The notes: generated from the sequence alone by a model not told the origin. DNA of 64,000 nucleotides from Ancylobacter pratisalsi (GCF_010669125.1 NZ_CP048630.1:3148501-3212500); one strand, 5' to 3'; positions 1-8,110 are shown, counted from the stretch's first letter. Numbers and translations are program-made.

Positions 1-2
1 CC

Positions 3-29
3 AAGATGCTCGCGCAGTTGAACCCATGA
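3..29 (+). CDS. cyoB: cytochrome bo3 ubiquinol oxidase subunit I, last residues only (partial)
   Basis: Only eight C-terminal codons (KMLAQLNP) and a TGA are inside the window. The identity is inferred from position: the reading frame ends in a 4-bp ATGA overlap with cyoC, as cyoB does in cyo operons. Nothing in these residues is diagnostic on its own. Confidence 0.55.
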   Translation, partial: KMLAQLNP

Positions 30-658
30 GCAGCGCGACCATGACCGAAGCCTCGGGCGAGGTGCCCGTGTTCTACGAGGTCGACGAGCACCCGCACCCG
101 GAAGGCCACAGCACCTCGCTGGGCTTCTGGATCTACCTGATGAGCGACTGCCTCATCTTCGCGGCGCTGTTCGCGATCTACGGCGTGCTGGGCGGCAGCT
201 ACGCCGCCGGCCCCGGCCCGCGCGAGCTGTTCGATCTCAACCTGGTCGCGCTCAACACCGCGATGCTGCTGTTCTCCTCCATCACCTATGGCTTCGCCAT
301 GCTGACCATGGAGAAGGACCGTGTGGCGGTGACGCTGGTGTGGCTCGCCGTCACTGGCCTGTTCGGCCTCGCCTTCCTCGGCATCGAGCTCTACGAGTTC
401 CACCATCTCATTTCCGAGGGCGCGACGCCGCAGCGCAGCGCCTTCCTGTCGGCGTTCTTCACGCTGGTGGGCACGCACGGGCTGCATGTCACCTTCGGCC
501 TGATCTGGCTGACGACGCTGATGGTGCAGGTCGCCCAGCGCGGCCTCGTCACCGCCAACAAGCGCCGGCTGATGTGCCTCAGCATGTTCTGGCACTTCCT
601 CGACGTGATCTGGATCGGCGTTTTCACCTTTGTCTATCTGATGGGAATGCTGCGATGA
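26..658 (+). CDS. cyoC: cytochrome bo3 ubiquinol oxidase subunit III
   Basis: Subunit III of the quinol-oxidising heme-copper oxidase in the inner membrane, which reduces oxygen with electrons from ubiquinol and pumps protons. The 210-residue product has five hydrophobic segments. It carries the family pattern of an N-terminal soluble stretch, then a SLGFWIYLMSDC helix, and later THGLHVTFGLIW and FWHFLDVIW, both conserved in CyoC and subunit III. Length matches the family (about 200 residues). The ATG overlaps the preceding stop and its own stop overlaps the cyoD start (ATGA), so translation is coupled through the operon. Confidence 0.95.
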   Translation: MSSATMTEASGEVPVFYEVDEHPHPEGHSTSLGFWIYLMSDCLIFAALFAIYGVLGGSYAAGPGPRELFDLNLVALNTAMLLFSSITYGFAMLTMEKDRVAVTLVWLAVTGLFGLAFLGIELYEFHHLISEGATPQRSAFLSAFFTLVGTHGLHVTFGLIWLTTLMVQVAQRGLVTANKRRLMCLSMFWHFLDVIWIGVFTFVYLMGMLR

Positions 659-1038
659 GCGCGCACGACATGGGCGCCGCCCACGGCCACCACGACACGC
701 ACGGTGCGGAACCGCACGGCTCGCTGCGCGGCTACGTCATCGGCTTCGTGCTCTCTGTCATTCTCACCGCCGTTCCGTTCTGGCTGGTGATGAGCGGGGT
801 GCTCGACAATGCCACCGCCACCGCCTTCGCCATCATGGGCTTCGCCGTGGTGCAGATCGTGGTGCACATGGTGTTCTTCCTGCATATGAACTTCCGCTCG
901 GAAGGCGGATGGACCATGCTGGCGCTGGGCTTCACCCTGATCCTGGTGGTGATCACGCTCGCGGGGTCGCTGTGGGTCATGTACCACCTGAACACCAACA
1001 TGATGCCGAGCCTCCACGACATGAGACAGATTCCGTGA
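655..1038 (+). CDS. cyoD: cytochrome bo3 ubiquinol oxidase subunit IV
   Basis: Small assembly/stability subunit of the bo3 oxidase. The 127-residue product has a His-rich N-terminus (GHHDTHG) and three hydrophobic helices. The middle helix ends in FFLHMNFRSEGGW, close to the CyoD family signature FFLHM. A longer in-frame extension exists upstream, but the ATG at 655 is chosen because it overlaps the cyoC stop by 4 bp and yields the normal CyoD length. The stop in turn overlaps the GTG of the SURF1 gene. Confidence 0.93.
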   Translation: MSAHDMGAAHGHHDTHGAEPHGSLRGYVIGFVLSVILTAVPFWLVMSGVLDNATATAFAIMGFAVVQIVVHMVFFLHMNFRSEGGWTMLALGFTLILVVITLAGSLWVMYHLNTNMMPSLHDMRQIP

Positions 1039-1796
1039 CCTCCCGCCCCGACGGGGCGTTGGGGGAGCGGGAAACCGAGCACGCGCCCGTCTCCGGTGGG
1101 GCGCGCATCGCGCTGCTGGCGCTGTGCGTGGTGGGCGTGGCGCTGTTCACCGGGCTCGGCGTCTGGCAGGTCAAGCGCCTGTTCTGGAAGCTCGACCTGA
1201 TCGCGCGCGTGGAGGCGCGCATCCACGCCGATCCGGTGGCCGCGCCCACGCCCGAAGCCTTCGCCGCCGAGGCCGCCAGTGAGGCGGAATATCGCCGGGT
1301 CGGCCTCTCCGGTCATTTCCTCAACGATCGGGAAACGCTGGTGCAGGCGGTGACCGAGCTTGGCGGCGGCTTCTGGGTGCTGACGCCCTTCGTCACCACA
1401 CGCGGCTTCATTGTTCTCGTCAATCGCGGCTTCGTGCCCCCGGAAAAGCGCGCGCCGGAAAGCCGCGCGGCCGGCACCATCGAGGGGCCGACCTCCCTCA
1501 CCGGACTGTTGCGGCTGAGCGAGCCGGGGGGCGGCTTCCTGCGGCGCAATGACCCCGGTCATGAGCGCTGGTATTCGCGGGACGTCGCCGCCATTTCGGC
1601 GGCGCGCGGGCTGGACGGCGGTGCGGGCTATTTCGTCGACGCCGACCGGGCGGCCGGCATGGCGGGCTTTCCGGCCGGCGGGCTTACCGTGACCCGCTTT
1701 TCCAACAACCACTTGGTCTATGCGCTGACATGGTTCGCGCTCGCCGTCATGAGCGCCGTGGGCGCTTACCTGGTCTGGCGCAAGCGCGCGAGGTGA
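1035..1796 (+). CDS. SURF1-family oxidase assembly protein
   Basis: SURF1/Shy1 proteins help insert heme into terminal heme-copper oxidases. The 253-residue product has the family architecture: an N-terminal membrane helix with the GVWQVKR-type motif (about residues 30-55), a periplasmic domain with FWVLTPF and VNRGFVP, and a C-terminal helix (NNHLVYALTWFALA) of the classic SURF1 HxxYAxTWF pattern. The GTG at 1035 is chosen because it forms a GTGA overlap with the cyoD stop. Co-transcription with cyo genes suggests a role in bo3 maturation, although SURF1 is best known for aa3 oxidases. Confidence 0.88.
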   Translation: MTSRPDGALGERETEHAPVSGGARIALLALCVVGVALFTGLGVWQVKRLFWKLDLIARVEARIHADPVAAPTPEAFAAEAASEAEYRRVGLSGHFLNDRETLVQAVTELGGGFWVLTPFVTTRGFIVLVNRGFVPPEKRAPESRAAGTIEGPTSLTGLLRLSEPGGGFLRRNDPGHERWYSRDVAAISAARGLDGGAGYFVDADRAAGMAGFPAGGLTVTRFSNNHLVYALTWFALAVMSAVGAYLVWRKRAR

Positions 1797-1798
1797 GG

Positions 1799-1821
1799 GC
1801 CGGGGCGCGTCTCGCCCCGGC
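1799..1821. terminator. hairpin between convergent SURF1 and efflux-pump genes
   Basis: A perfect 9-bp stem (GCCGGGGCG / CGCCCCGGC) with a 5-nt loop lies 3 bp after the SURF1 stop and 19 bp from the stop of the opposing gene. There is no clear T tract, so it may act as a bidirectional hairpin barrier rather than a textbook intrinsic terminator. Confidence 0.55.
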
Positions 1822-1839
1822 ACGGGATGGGTCAGGTAT

Positions 1840-3066
1840 TCAGCCCGTATAGGGCGCGGCCAGCGCGGCGGTCGGTGCCGCGTTCAGCGCGCGGATGCCG
1901 CTGTAGCCGTGCCATCCGACATAAAGCCCGACCGCGACCAGCAGGGCGCCGGAGAGATAGGGCGCGCGGCGTGCGGCGCCGGAGAACCAGCTCCAGCGCT
2001 TGGTGGCATGGCGCACGCTCAGCGCCGCCACGGCCCCGACCGCGACCAGGGTGATGGCAAGGCCGATCGAGAAGCACAGCACCAGTCCGAAGCCGAGCGA
2101 GAGCTCCTTGAGCTGAAGGCACAGCAGCAGCACGGTAATGGCGGCCGGGCAGGGGATGAGCCCGCCGGTGAGGCCGAACAGCACGATCTGCCAGGTGGTG
2201 ACCTCCCGATCGGCGAACCGCCGGCGGATGTCGTTGGCGTGAGCCAGCTCGTGGGCGTCCTGATAGCCGTCCGTGCCGACATCCAGCCCGCGCAGTTCCT
2301 CGTGCAGATGGTCGTGGCCTTCGGTGCTCTTCAGGAACGACACGTCGAAGTCGTGCGAATGGTTGCCGTGGCCAAGCGCGAGGCGGACCATGAAGTCGAA
2401 CGGGGCCGGGATCGCCTCGACGCTCTCGATGTAATCCCCGCGTTCGGCAAAGGCGAAGCTCTGGACGCGGCCATCGGCCCGTTCGGTCGTCAGCTTCACC
2501 TCGCCGGCCGCCCATGGCTTGCCGCGCTCGGGACGGAAGCGCCAGTGCGCGTCGCCATGCCCGTGGTCGTGCAGTTCCAGCTTGTGCAGGCCATGCCCGG
2601 TATCGATCATCCGCACGTCCGACGCCGCATGTCCGTGCTCGTGGCCATGGTCATGATCGTGATCATGCCCGTGGTCGTGGACCGCCCCGTGATCGTGCCC
2701 CAGCGCGGCCTTGGCGCGCTGCTGGTCCTCATGGGTGCGCCAGAGCATCCATGACGCCATGGCGATGATGATGACGGCGGAGACGAACTGGAGGTAGGGC
2801 TCGAAGGTCTCAGGGGCGATGCCCTGCCACAGATACATGCCGCCGAGCGCGATGGCCCAGACCACCATGGTGTGCGACACCGTCGCTGCCAGCCCGAGCA
2901 GCACGGCCTGTGTGACCGTGCCCCGCACCGCGACGATGAAGGCGGCCATCATCGTCTTGGAATGTCCGGGCTCCAGTCCGTGAAGGGCGCCGAGCAGGAT
3001 CGCACTGGGGATGAACAGCCAGGCGTGAGTGGTACTTTGCTGAATCAGCTCGGCGAATGTTGGCAT
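1840..3066 (-). CDS. rcnA: nickel/cobalt efflux transporter, RcnA/NicO family
   Basis: Inner-membrane exporter of Ni(II)/Co(II). The 408-residue product begins with two or three helices containing the family motif HGLEPGHSKTMM (about residues 29-40). A very His-rich segment follows (about 125-150, repeated HDHGHDH), and the C-terminal half has more helices including GGLIPCPAAITVLLL, the second signature of the family. E. coli RcnA is about 270 residues; the extra length is a soluble insertion of roughly 120 residues after the His-rich run, itself dotted with histidines (see findings). It lies 6 bp downstream of the repressor gene on the same strand, so the two form a metal-inducible operon. 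An alternative substrate cannot be excluded. Confidence 0.9.
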   Translation of the reverse strand: MPTFAELIQQSTTHAWLFIPSAILLGALHGLEPGHSKTMMAAFIVAVRGTVTQAVLLGLAATVSHTMVVWAIALGGMYLWQGIAPETFEPYLQFVSAVIIIAMASWMLWRTHEDQQRAKAALGHDHGAVHDHGHDHDHDHGHEHGHAASDVRMIDTGHGLHKLELHDHGHGDAHWRFRPERGKPWAAGEVKLTTERADGRVQSFAFAERGDYIESVEAIPAPFDFMVRLALGHGNHSHDFDVSFLKSTEGHDHLHEELRGLDVGTDGYQDAHELAHANDIRRRFADREVTTWQIVLFGLTGGLIPCPAAITVLLLCLQLKELSLGFGLVLCFSIGLAITLVAVGAVAALSVRHATKRWSWFSGAARRAPYLSGALLVAVGLYVGWHGYSGIRALNAAPTAALAAPYTG

Positions 3067-3072
3067 GGATCC

Positions 3073-3354
3073 TCAGAGATATTTGATGATGTCCTTGAAA
3101 TCGTCGAGCGAGCGCCGCTGATCCCCTTCAAGCGGGGACACCACGTCATCAAGGCAATGGTCGAGATGGTCCTGGATCAGGGTCTTCTTGGCCTGACTGA
3201 TCGCCTTCTCCACCGCGTGGAGCTGCTGGGCGATGTCGAGACAGGTCCGACCCGATTCCAGCATCTCGATCACGGTGCGCAGATGGCCGTGGGAGCGCTT
3301 GAGGCGCTTCACGATCTGCGGGTGGCTGGCGTGGACGTGCAGGTGCTCGCTCAT
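3073..3354 (-). CDS. metal-sensing transcriptional repressor, CsoR/RcnR/FrmR family
   Basis: An all-helical 93-residue DUF156 repressor that dissociates from DNA on metal binding. Visible ligand candidates are Cys38, His63 and Cys67 plus an N-terminal His cluster (H4, H6, H8, H11). Aligned by eye to RcnR and CsoR, this gives an H-C-H-C set, as described for the nickel sensor InrS. RcnR itself has H-C-H-H, and CsoR lacks the first His. The ATG has a good AGGAG six bases upstream. It is the first gene of a two-gene operon with the Ni/Co pump, and twin G/C palindromes lie directly upstream. Nickel or cobalt is the likely signal from context; copper remains possible from the C-H-C core. Confidence 0.9.
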   Translation of the reverse strand: MSEHLHVHASHPQIVKRLKRSHGHLRTVIEMLESGRTCLDIAQQLHAVEKAISQAKKTLIQDHLDHCLDDVVSPLEGDQRRSLDDFKDIIKYL

Positions 3355-3364
3355 GTCTCTCTCC

Positions 3365-3406
3365 TATCCCCCCTGGGGGGTTATGTACATCCCCCCAGGG
3401 GGGATA
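3365..3406. promoter_or_regulatory. twin C6-N-G6 palindromes, operator of the metal-efflux operon
   Basis: Two perfect 13-bp palindromes, CCCCCC-T-GGGGGG (3368-3380) and CCCCCC-A-GGGGGG (3391-3403), are flanked by ATA/TAT and separated by 10 bp, so the whole 42-bp block is itself a larger inverted repeat. RcnR and CsoR-family operators are known to be G-tract inverted repeats. The block ends next to the ribosome binding site of the repressor gene, which fits autoregulated repression. Confidence 0.85.
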
Positions 3407-3410
3407 ATTT

Positions 3411-3984
3411 GCGTGGATGCGGCCGGCAGCGCCGGCGCGTGTCGGGTGCACATAACCCGCGCACCGGACCTGCCGCCACTTTCCCGGTGACGAAGGGCAC
3501 CAGGGGCCCGCAAACCTCTGTGACTATGTAGGGGTGGGGAGGCGCCGGCCGTGCGCAGGCGGGGCGCGCGTGCGGGGGCATGGTTGAGGACGGCTCAAGG
3601 TCTCTCGCGCCCCCTCGCGCGCCTGTCGCTCTCCGCCATAGGGCGGAGCAACCCGTGCCGGGTTGTCAGTGGGGCGGTATCCCGGAAGGCGAGGGCGCCT
3701 AACCAGGAAGGCGCTTGCCGGCCGTGCGCCGGGCGCCGTCTCGCGTGGCCGCCAGTTGGCCCGGCGCGGGGTATCCGTTGCCGCTCACGCCAACGCTCAA
3801 TCCGCGATGCGGGATGCGGGATGCGCCCGCGCGCGGTGCTGCCGTCAAATTGGGGCGCCGGAAAGTCGGGCGCCGGCCTGTGCCCGCACCGGCAAGTCGG
3901 GTCCGAGGCTCCGGAAGGGACATCCCCGGATCCCGCCCGCTTTTCCGGCCCGGCCGTCGGCCGAGCGGTTCGGCCTCCCGCCGA
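3411..3984. other. gene-free stretch between the metal operon and ugd
   Basis: About 570 bp with no convincing gene. The open frames here have unnatural Arg/Pro/Ala-rich composition and no recognisable domain. One short hairpin (CTCCGCC / GGCGGAG, 3631-3648, loop ATAG) is visible. No terminator with a T tract and no RNA gene was recognised. Confidence 0.5.
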
Positions 3985-5307
3985 TCAGACGGCGATGGAG
4001 CTGCCGCGGCCGACGCCGATATATTTGAAGCCGCGGCTGGCAAGGTCGGCGGGTGGGTAGATATTGCGCAGGTCCACCACGGTCGGCGTCTTGAGGATCG
4101 TCTTCAGGCGGTCGAGATCGAGCGCGCGGAAGGCATCCCATTCGGTGATGATCACCAGGCAGTCCGCGCCCTCGGCGCATTCATAGGCGCCGTCGGCGTA
4201 GATCACGCTGTCGGGCAGCACCTTTCGGGCCTCATGCATGCCCACCGGGTCGTAAGCGCGCACCTTGACCCCGCGGTCGAGCAGCGACTGCACGATGTTG
4301 ATCGCCGGGCTGTCGCGCATGTCGTCGGTGTTCGGCTTGAAGGTCAGGCCGAGCACGGCGACGGTGGCGCCACGCGGGGGGCAGTCCAGCGCTTCCAGCA
4401 CCTTGCGGCCCATGGCCGCCTTGCGGGTCTCGTTGACCGTGGTGACGGTCTCGATCAGGCGGATCGGCGCGCCGGCCTCCTGAGCGGTGCGCGTCAGCGC
4501 CAGCGTGTCCTTGGGAAAGCAGGAGCCGCCATAGCCGGGGCCGGCGTGCAGGAATTTCGAGCCGATACGCCCGTCGAGGCCGATGCCGCGCGCCACTTCC
4601 TGCACGTTGCCGCCGACCTTCTCGCACAGGTCCGCCATCTCGTTGATGAAGGTGATCTTCATCGCCAGGAAGGCGTTGGAGGCATATTTGATCAGTTCGG
4701 CGGTGTTGCGCTCGGTGAACAGGATCGGCGCCGCGTTGAGCGAGAGCGGGCGGTAGAGCGCCGCCATCACTTCGCGGGCGCGCGGGTCGTCCGTGCCGAT
4801 CACGACGCGGTCGGGACGCTTGAAGTCCTCGATCGCCGCGCCCTCGCGCAGGAATTCCGGGTTGGACACCACGGCGATGTCCGCCTCCGGCGCCGCGTCG
4901 CGGATGATGTGTTCAAGGTCGGAGCCGGTGCCGACGGGAACCGTCGACTTGGTCACGACCACGGTGAAGCCCTGCGCCACGGCGGCAATCTCGCGGGCGG
5001 CGGCGTGGACATAGGACAGGTCGGCATGGCCGTCGCCGCGCCGCGAAGGGGTGCCGACGGCGATGAACACCACGTCGGCGTCACGCACGGCCTGGGTCAG
5101 GTCGGTGTCGAACTGAAGACGCCCGGCCTCCACATTGCGGCGCACGAGTTCATCAAGGCCGGGTTCGAAGATGGGGATCTCGCCCTTCTTGAGCCGCTCG
5201 ATCTTGGAGGCGTCCTTGTCGATGCATGTCACATCGTGCCCGAAGTCGGAAAAACAGGTCCCGGAGACGAGGCCAACATAGCCGGTACCAATCATCGCAA
5301 CGCGCAT
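3985..5307 (-). CDS. ugd: UDP-glucose 6-dehydrogenase
   Basis: Cytoplasmic NAD-dependent enzyme that oxidises UDP-glucose to UDP-glucuronate for exopolysaccharide, capsule or LPS synthesis. The 440-residue product has the N-terminal Rossmann motif GTGYVGLVSG, then EPGLDELV, STVPVGT and NPEFLREG. The catalytic-cysteine motif is PGYGGSCFPKDT at about residues 255-266, and the C-terminal domain has GLTFKPNTDDMRDSP. Length matches the family. It is a single transcription unit: no other polysaccharide gene is beside it, and 384 bp separate it from the divergent siderophore locus. Confidence 0.96.
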   Translation of the reverse strand: MRVAMIGTGYVGLVSGTCFSDFGHDVTCIDKDASKIERLKKGEIPIFEPGLDELVRRNVEAGRLQFDTDLTQAVRDADVVFIAVGTPSRRGDGHADLSYVHAAAREIAAVAQGFTVVVTKSTVPVGTGSDLEHIIRDAAPEADIAVVSNPEFLREGAAIEDFKRPDRVVIGTDDPRAREVMAALYRPLSLNAAPILFTERNTAELIKYASNAFLAMKITFINEMADLCEKVGGNVQEVARGIGLDGRIGSKFLHAGPGYGGSCFPKDTLALTRTAQEAGAPIRLIETVTTVNETRKAAMGRKVLEALDCPPRGATVAVLGLTFKPNTDDMRDSPAINIVQSLLDRGVKVRAYDPVGMHEARKVLPDSVIYADGAYECAEGADCLVIITEWDAFRALDLDRLKTILKTPTVVDLRNIYPPADLASRGFKYIGVGRGSSIAV

Positions 5308-5691
5308 AGAGAACCCTAACCTGTTCCTGATCTGCCGTTATCCGCCCATGAGGCGGCAATGCCGGCCCTGCTTATCAATTAACCGGTTGGGCAGCGAGTC
5401 GCTGGCTCGCGGGTGCGGTATTTTGTTTGCACTGCGACAATCTTGCAGTGGCCGGCGAGCGGCCGTCAGCCGCCGCCGGAGAAGCGCCGCGCGGCCCCTC
5501 GAATCCAGGTCGCCGGTAGTCAAGCTTCCGCGAAGTAAAGTAAAAGAGTTCGTATCCGCAATATATCCAAAATTAGACTAATTAAAAAGTAGCTGCCACA
5601 AATTGTTTAGTTGACATCATGCGGCATGAGTACGATTAGGCGACGGCAACATAGTTCCTGAACCTGCCCACTCTGGCCAGTTGTCACGTCC
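5308..5691. promoter_or_regulatory. divergent intergenic region (ugd / siderophore locus)
   Basis: A 384-bp gene-free stretch whose last 170 bp are clearly AT-richer than the surroundings, as expected for a promoter region. A TTGACA hexamer (5611-5616) is followed at once by a perfect 13-bp palindrome, TCATGC-G-GCATGA (5617-5629), and then by GATTAG or nearby weak -10 candidates. A repressor bound to the palindrome would occlude the promoter. I do not recognise a canonical Fur, Irr or RirA box. Confidence 0.45.
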
Positions 5692-6822
5692 ATGCATCTC
5701 CATTTCCAGTCCAGCCTGCGCGCGGTGACCAAGCTCGGTGTGCTTGTGTGCGCGGTTGTTGCGCTGCTGGCAGGTGCTCGCCCGGCGGCGGCGGACATCG
5801 CGCTCACCGACGTGACCGGCCGCGAGGTCCATATCCAGGCGCCCGCGCACCGGCTGCTGATCGATGACGGCCGCTTCCTCATCGCCCTCGCGCTGATCCA
5901 TCCCGACCCGGTGAGCGTGCTGGCCGCATGGCCGCGCGACATCAATCGCATCGGCACGCGCACCTTCGAGGCATACCGGGCGAAGTTCCCCGCCATTGAC
6001 GATCTGGCAAAGGTGGCGAGTTCGGCCGGGGCGCTGTCGGTGGAGCAGGTCATCGCCGCCCGCCCGGACCTTGCCGTGTTCTCGCTCGGCTCCCAGCCCT
6101 CGGAAGAGGAGCGCGGGCGCATCGAGGCCGCCGGCATTCCGGTGGTGGTGATCGACTTCTTCACCCACCCGCTGGCCAATCTCGAACCGAGCCTGCGCCT
6201 GCTGGCCGCCGCCACCGGGCGCGAGGCGCAGGCCGACGCCTTCCTCGCCTTCCGCCGCGCGCGTCTGGACGCGGTGAAGGCCCGGCTCGTCGGTCTCACG
6301 GCGGAGGAGCGCCCGCGCGTCTTCCTTGAGCCGCATGCCGCGATGACGGCGGATTGCTGCAACTCGCCCGGTCGCGGCAATGTCGGCGACATCATCGAAG
6401 CCGATGGCGGCACCAATATTGGCGCGGCGGTCATCGCCCGCGCCTTCGGCAAGCTGAACCTCGAATATGTCGTGGCGCAGAACCCGCAGGTCTATGTCGC
6501 CACCGGCGGCAGCCACATGGAAGGCACGGCCGGTCTGCTGATCGGGCCGGAATACAGCGTCGAAAAAGCGCGGGAAACGCTGGCGCGGGTGGTCTCGCGA
6601 CCGGGCTTTTCCGGGTTTGCGGCGGTACGCGAGGGGCGGGTCCACGGCCTGTCGCACCAGATGCTGAACTCGCCGCTGGACATCTTCACCGTCGAGATTC
6701 TGGCGAAGTGGATCCATCCGGAGCGCTTCGCCGATCTCGATGTCAATGAAACCGTGCGCGAGGTGAATGAGCACTTCCTCGCGGTGCCCCTCGAAGGCCC
6801 GAACTGGGTCGATCTGAAGTGA
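5692..6822 (+). CDS. periplasmic iron-siderophore binding protein of an ABC transporter (FecB/TroA type)
   Basis: Captures ferric siderophore in the periplasm and delivers it to the inner-membrane permease. The 376-residue product has a signal peptide ending near ARPAAA-D (about residue 35). The class III binding-protein fold shows in LTDVTGREVHI at the start of the mature protein and in the helix-linked lobes (VEQVIAARPDLAVF, VVVIDFFTHP). A DCCNSPGRGN segment (about 222-231) also occurs in related alpha- and gammaproteobacterial binding proteins. It is the first gene of the siderophore locus and probably works with the ATPase and permease at 16636-18533. The exact ligand is inferred from context. 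Confidence 0.82.
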   Translation: MHLHFQSSLRAVTKLGVLVCAVVALLAGARPAAADIALTDVTGREVHIQAPAHRLLIDDGRFLIALALIHPDPVSVLAAWPRDINRIGTRTFEAYRAKFPAIDDLAKVASSAGALSVEQVIAARPDLAVFSLGSQPSEEERGRIEAAGIPVVVIDFFTHPLANLEPSLRLLAAATGREAQADAFLAFRRARLDAVKARLVGLTAEERPRVFLEPHAAMTADCCNSPGRGNVGDIIEADGGTNIGAAVIARAFGKLNLEYVVAQNPQVYVATGGSHMEGTAGLLIGPEYSVEKARETLARVVSRPGFSGFAAVREGRVHGLSHQMLNSPLDIFTVEILAKWIHPERFADLDVNETVREVNEHFLAVPLEGPNWVDLK

Positions 6823-6879
6823 TGCGCGCCGGTCGCCGGGGCCGCCGCGCATTCCTGTTTCCTTCAACGGAGAAACGCC

Positions 6880-8052
6880 ATGCTGATTGACGCGACTTCC
6901 GCCCGGCTTCGTCCGCGGCTCTTTGCTTCCACCGCCTTCGCCGCCGCGGCCCTTGTCGCGCTGGCCGGCGCCGCGTCGGCCGAGCCGCAGTTCGTCACCT
7001 CGGCCAAGCCCGGTCCGGGCCTGTACGAGCTGGTCTTCAGCGCCCCGATGAACCGCGTCTATGTGGCCGCCGCCGGCTCGCGCGGGGCCACCGACACCAG
7101 CGTGGTCGCGCTCGATCCGACGACGCTGGAAACCAAGGAGACCATCGCGCTCGGCGACAATCCGGTGTTCGGCCTCGCCATCAACAACACGACCAAGACG
7201 CTCTACGGCACCCAGACGCGCGACGGCCACATCGCCGTGGTCGATCTGGCCTCCGGCAAGGTGGTGGCCGAGATCGCCAATGGCGAGAAGGCGCATGTGC
7301 GCGAGCTCGCCGTGGATGAGGGCGCGAACCGCGTCTACGTCACCGTTACCGGCCGGCGCGACACGCCGAGCGCGGTGTGGATCATCGACGGCGCGACTAA
7401 CAAGGTCGTCGGCACCATCGACGACCTGCCCGGCTCCGTCACCGGCATTTCGCTCGATGCCAAGGGCAAGCGCCTGTTCCTCTCGGCGATGGAGAGCAAC
7501 GAGGTCCACATTGTCGATCTCGCCACCAACAAGCTGGTGAAGTCGTTCCCGTCGGGGGGCGAGAGCTCGATCAACCTGACCTATGACGCCAGCGGTGATC
7601 AGGTGTTCGTGGCCAATCAGGGCTCGGACAACGTCACCGTGCTGGACGCCAAGGACGGCACGCTGATCAAGACGCTGCCCACCGGCGGCGGCGCGCTGAG
7701 CCTCGCCATCGATCCCGAGCGCAGCATTCTCTACGTCGCCAACCGGCAGGGCGGCTATGTCTCGCTGGTGGACACCAAGACGCTGGAGCCGATCGCCAAT
7801 GTCGTGACCGGGTCGATGCCGCAGACCATCGCGGTCGATGCCGCCTCCGGCAATGTCTATGTCAGCAACAAGCTCAAGGTGCCGATGCGTCCGCGCCCGC
7901 CGGCCCGGCCCGCCGACGGCGCACCGGCCGCCGCCCCCGGCGCCACGCCTGTTGCCGCCTCGGCCGGCAGCCCGCCTCCGGCCGCGCCGCGTGGACCCCG
8001 CGTGCCCATGATCGACCCGTTCGGCGACACCGTCTCTCTGATCAAGCCCTGA
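6880..8052 (+). CDS. secreted YncE-family beta-propeller protein
   Basis: A periplasmic beta-propeller of the YncE/YVTN type. The 390-residue product has an Ala-rich signal peptide ending near AGAASA (residue 33). Repeated blade motifs follow, such as NRVYVAAAGS, KTLYGTQ, NRVYVTVTG, DQVFVANQGSDNVTVLD and SILYVANRQGG. A Pro/Ala-rich insertion (about residues 330-375) interrupts the last blade before the closing strand DTVSLIKP. E. coli YncE is iron-regulated, which fits its place between the binding-protein gene and the synthesis genes, but its function is not established. A GGAG lies upstream of the ATG. A role in periplasmic siderophore handling is inference. Confidence 0.8.
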   Translation: MLIDATSARLRPRLFASTAFAAAALVALAGAASAEPQFVTSAKPGPGLYELVFSAPMNRVYVAAAGSRGATDTSVVALDPTTLETKETIALGDNPVFGLAINNTTKTLYGTQTRDGHIAVVDLASGKVVAEIANGEKAHVRELAVDEGANRVYVTVTGRRDTPSAVWIIDGATNKVVGTIDDLPGSVTGISLDAKGKRLFLSAMESNEVHIVDLATNKLVKSFPSGGESSINLTYDASGDQVFVANQGSDNVTVLDAKDGTLIKTLPTGGGALSLAIDPERSILYVANRQGGYVSLVDTKTLEPIANVVTGSMPQTIAVDAASGNVYVSNKLKVPMRPRPPARPADGAPAAAPGATPVAASAGSPPPAAPRGPRVPMIDPFGDTVSLIKP

Positions 8053-8110
8053 TCAGAGAGGCCAGACACGGACCTTCCCGATGACAGCTCGACCTCAGGG
8101 AGCGACGCGG

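Noticed and set aside
3440..3525. Cobalamin-riboswitch-like pieces (CCGGTGA, CCCGCAA, TGTGAC) near the Ni/Co operon
   Set aside because: The pieces point away from the metal operon toward no gene. The GCCACT and ACCTGCC elements come in the wrong order and the GGGAA segment is missing, so coincidence is more likely.
3551..4060. Plus-strand open frames between the metal operon and ugd
   Set aside because: Arg/Pro/Ala-rich translations with no domain, partly antisense to ugd.
5617..7509. 630-codon antisense frame over the binding-protein and YncE genes
   Set aside because: Overlaps two clear genes with signal peptides on the other strand and shows no protein-like pattern.
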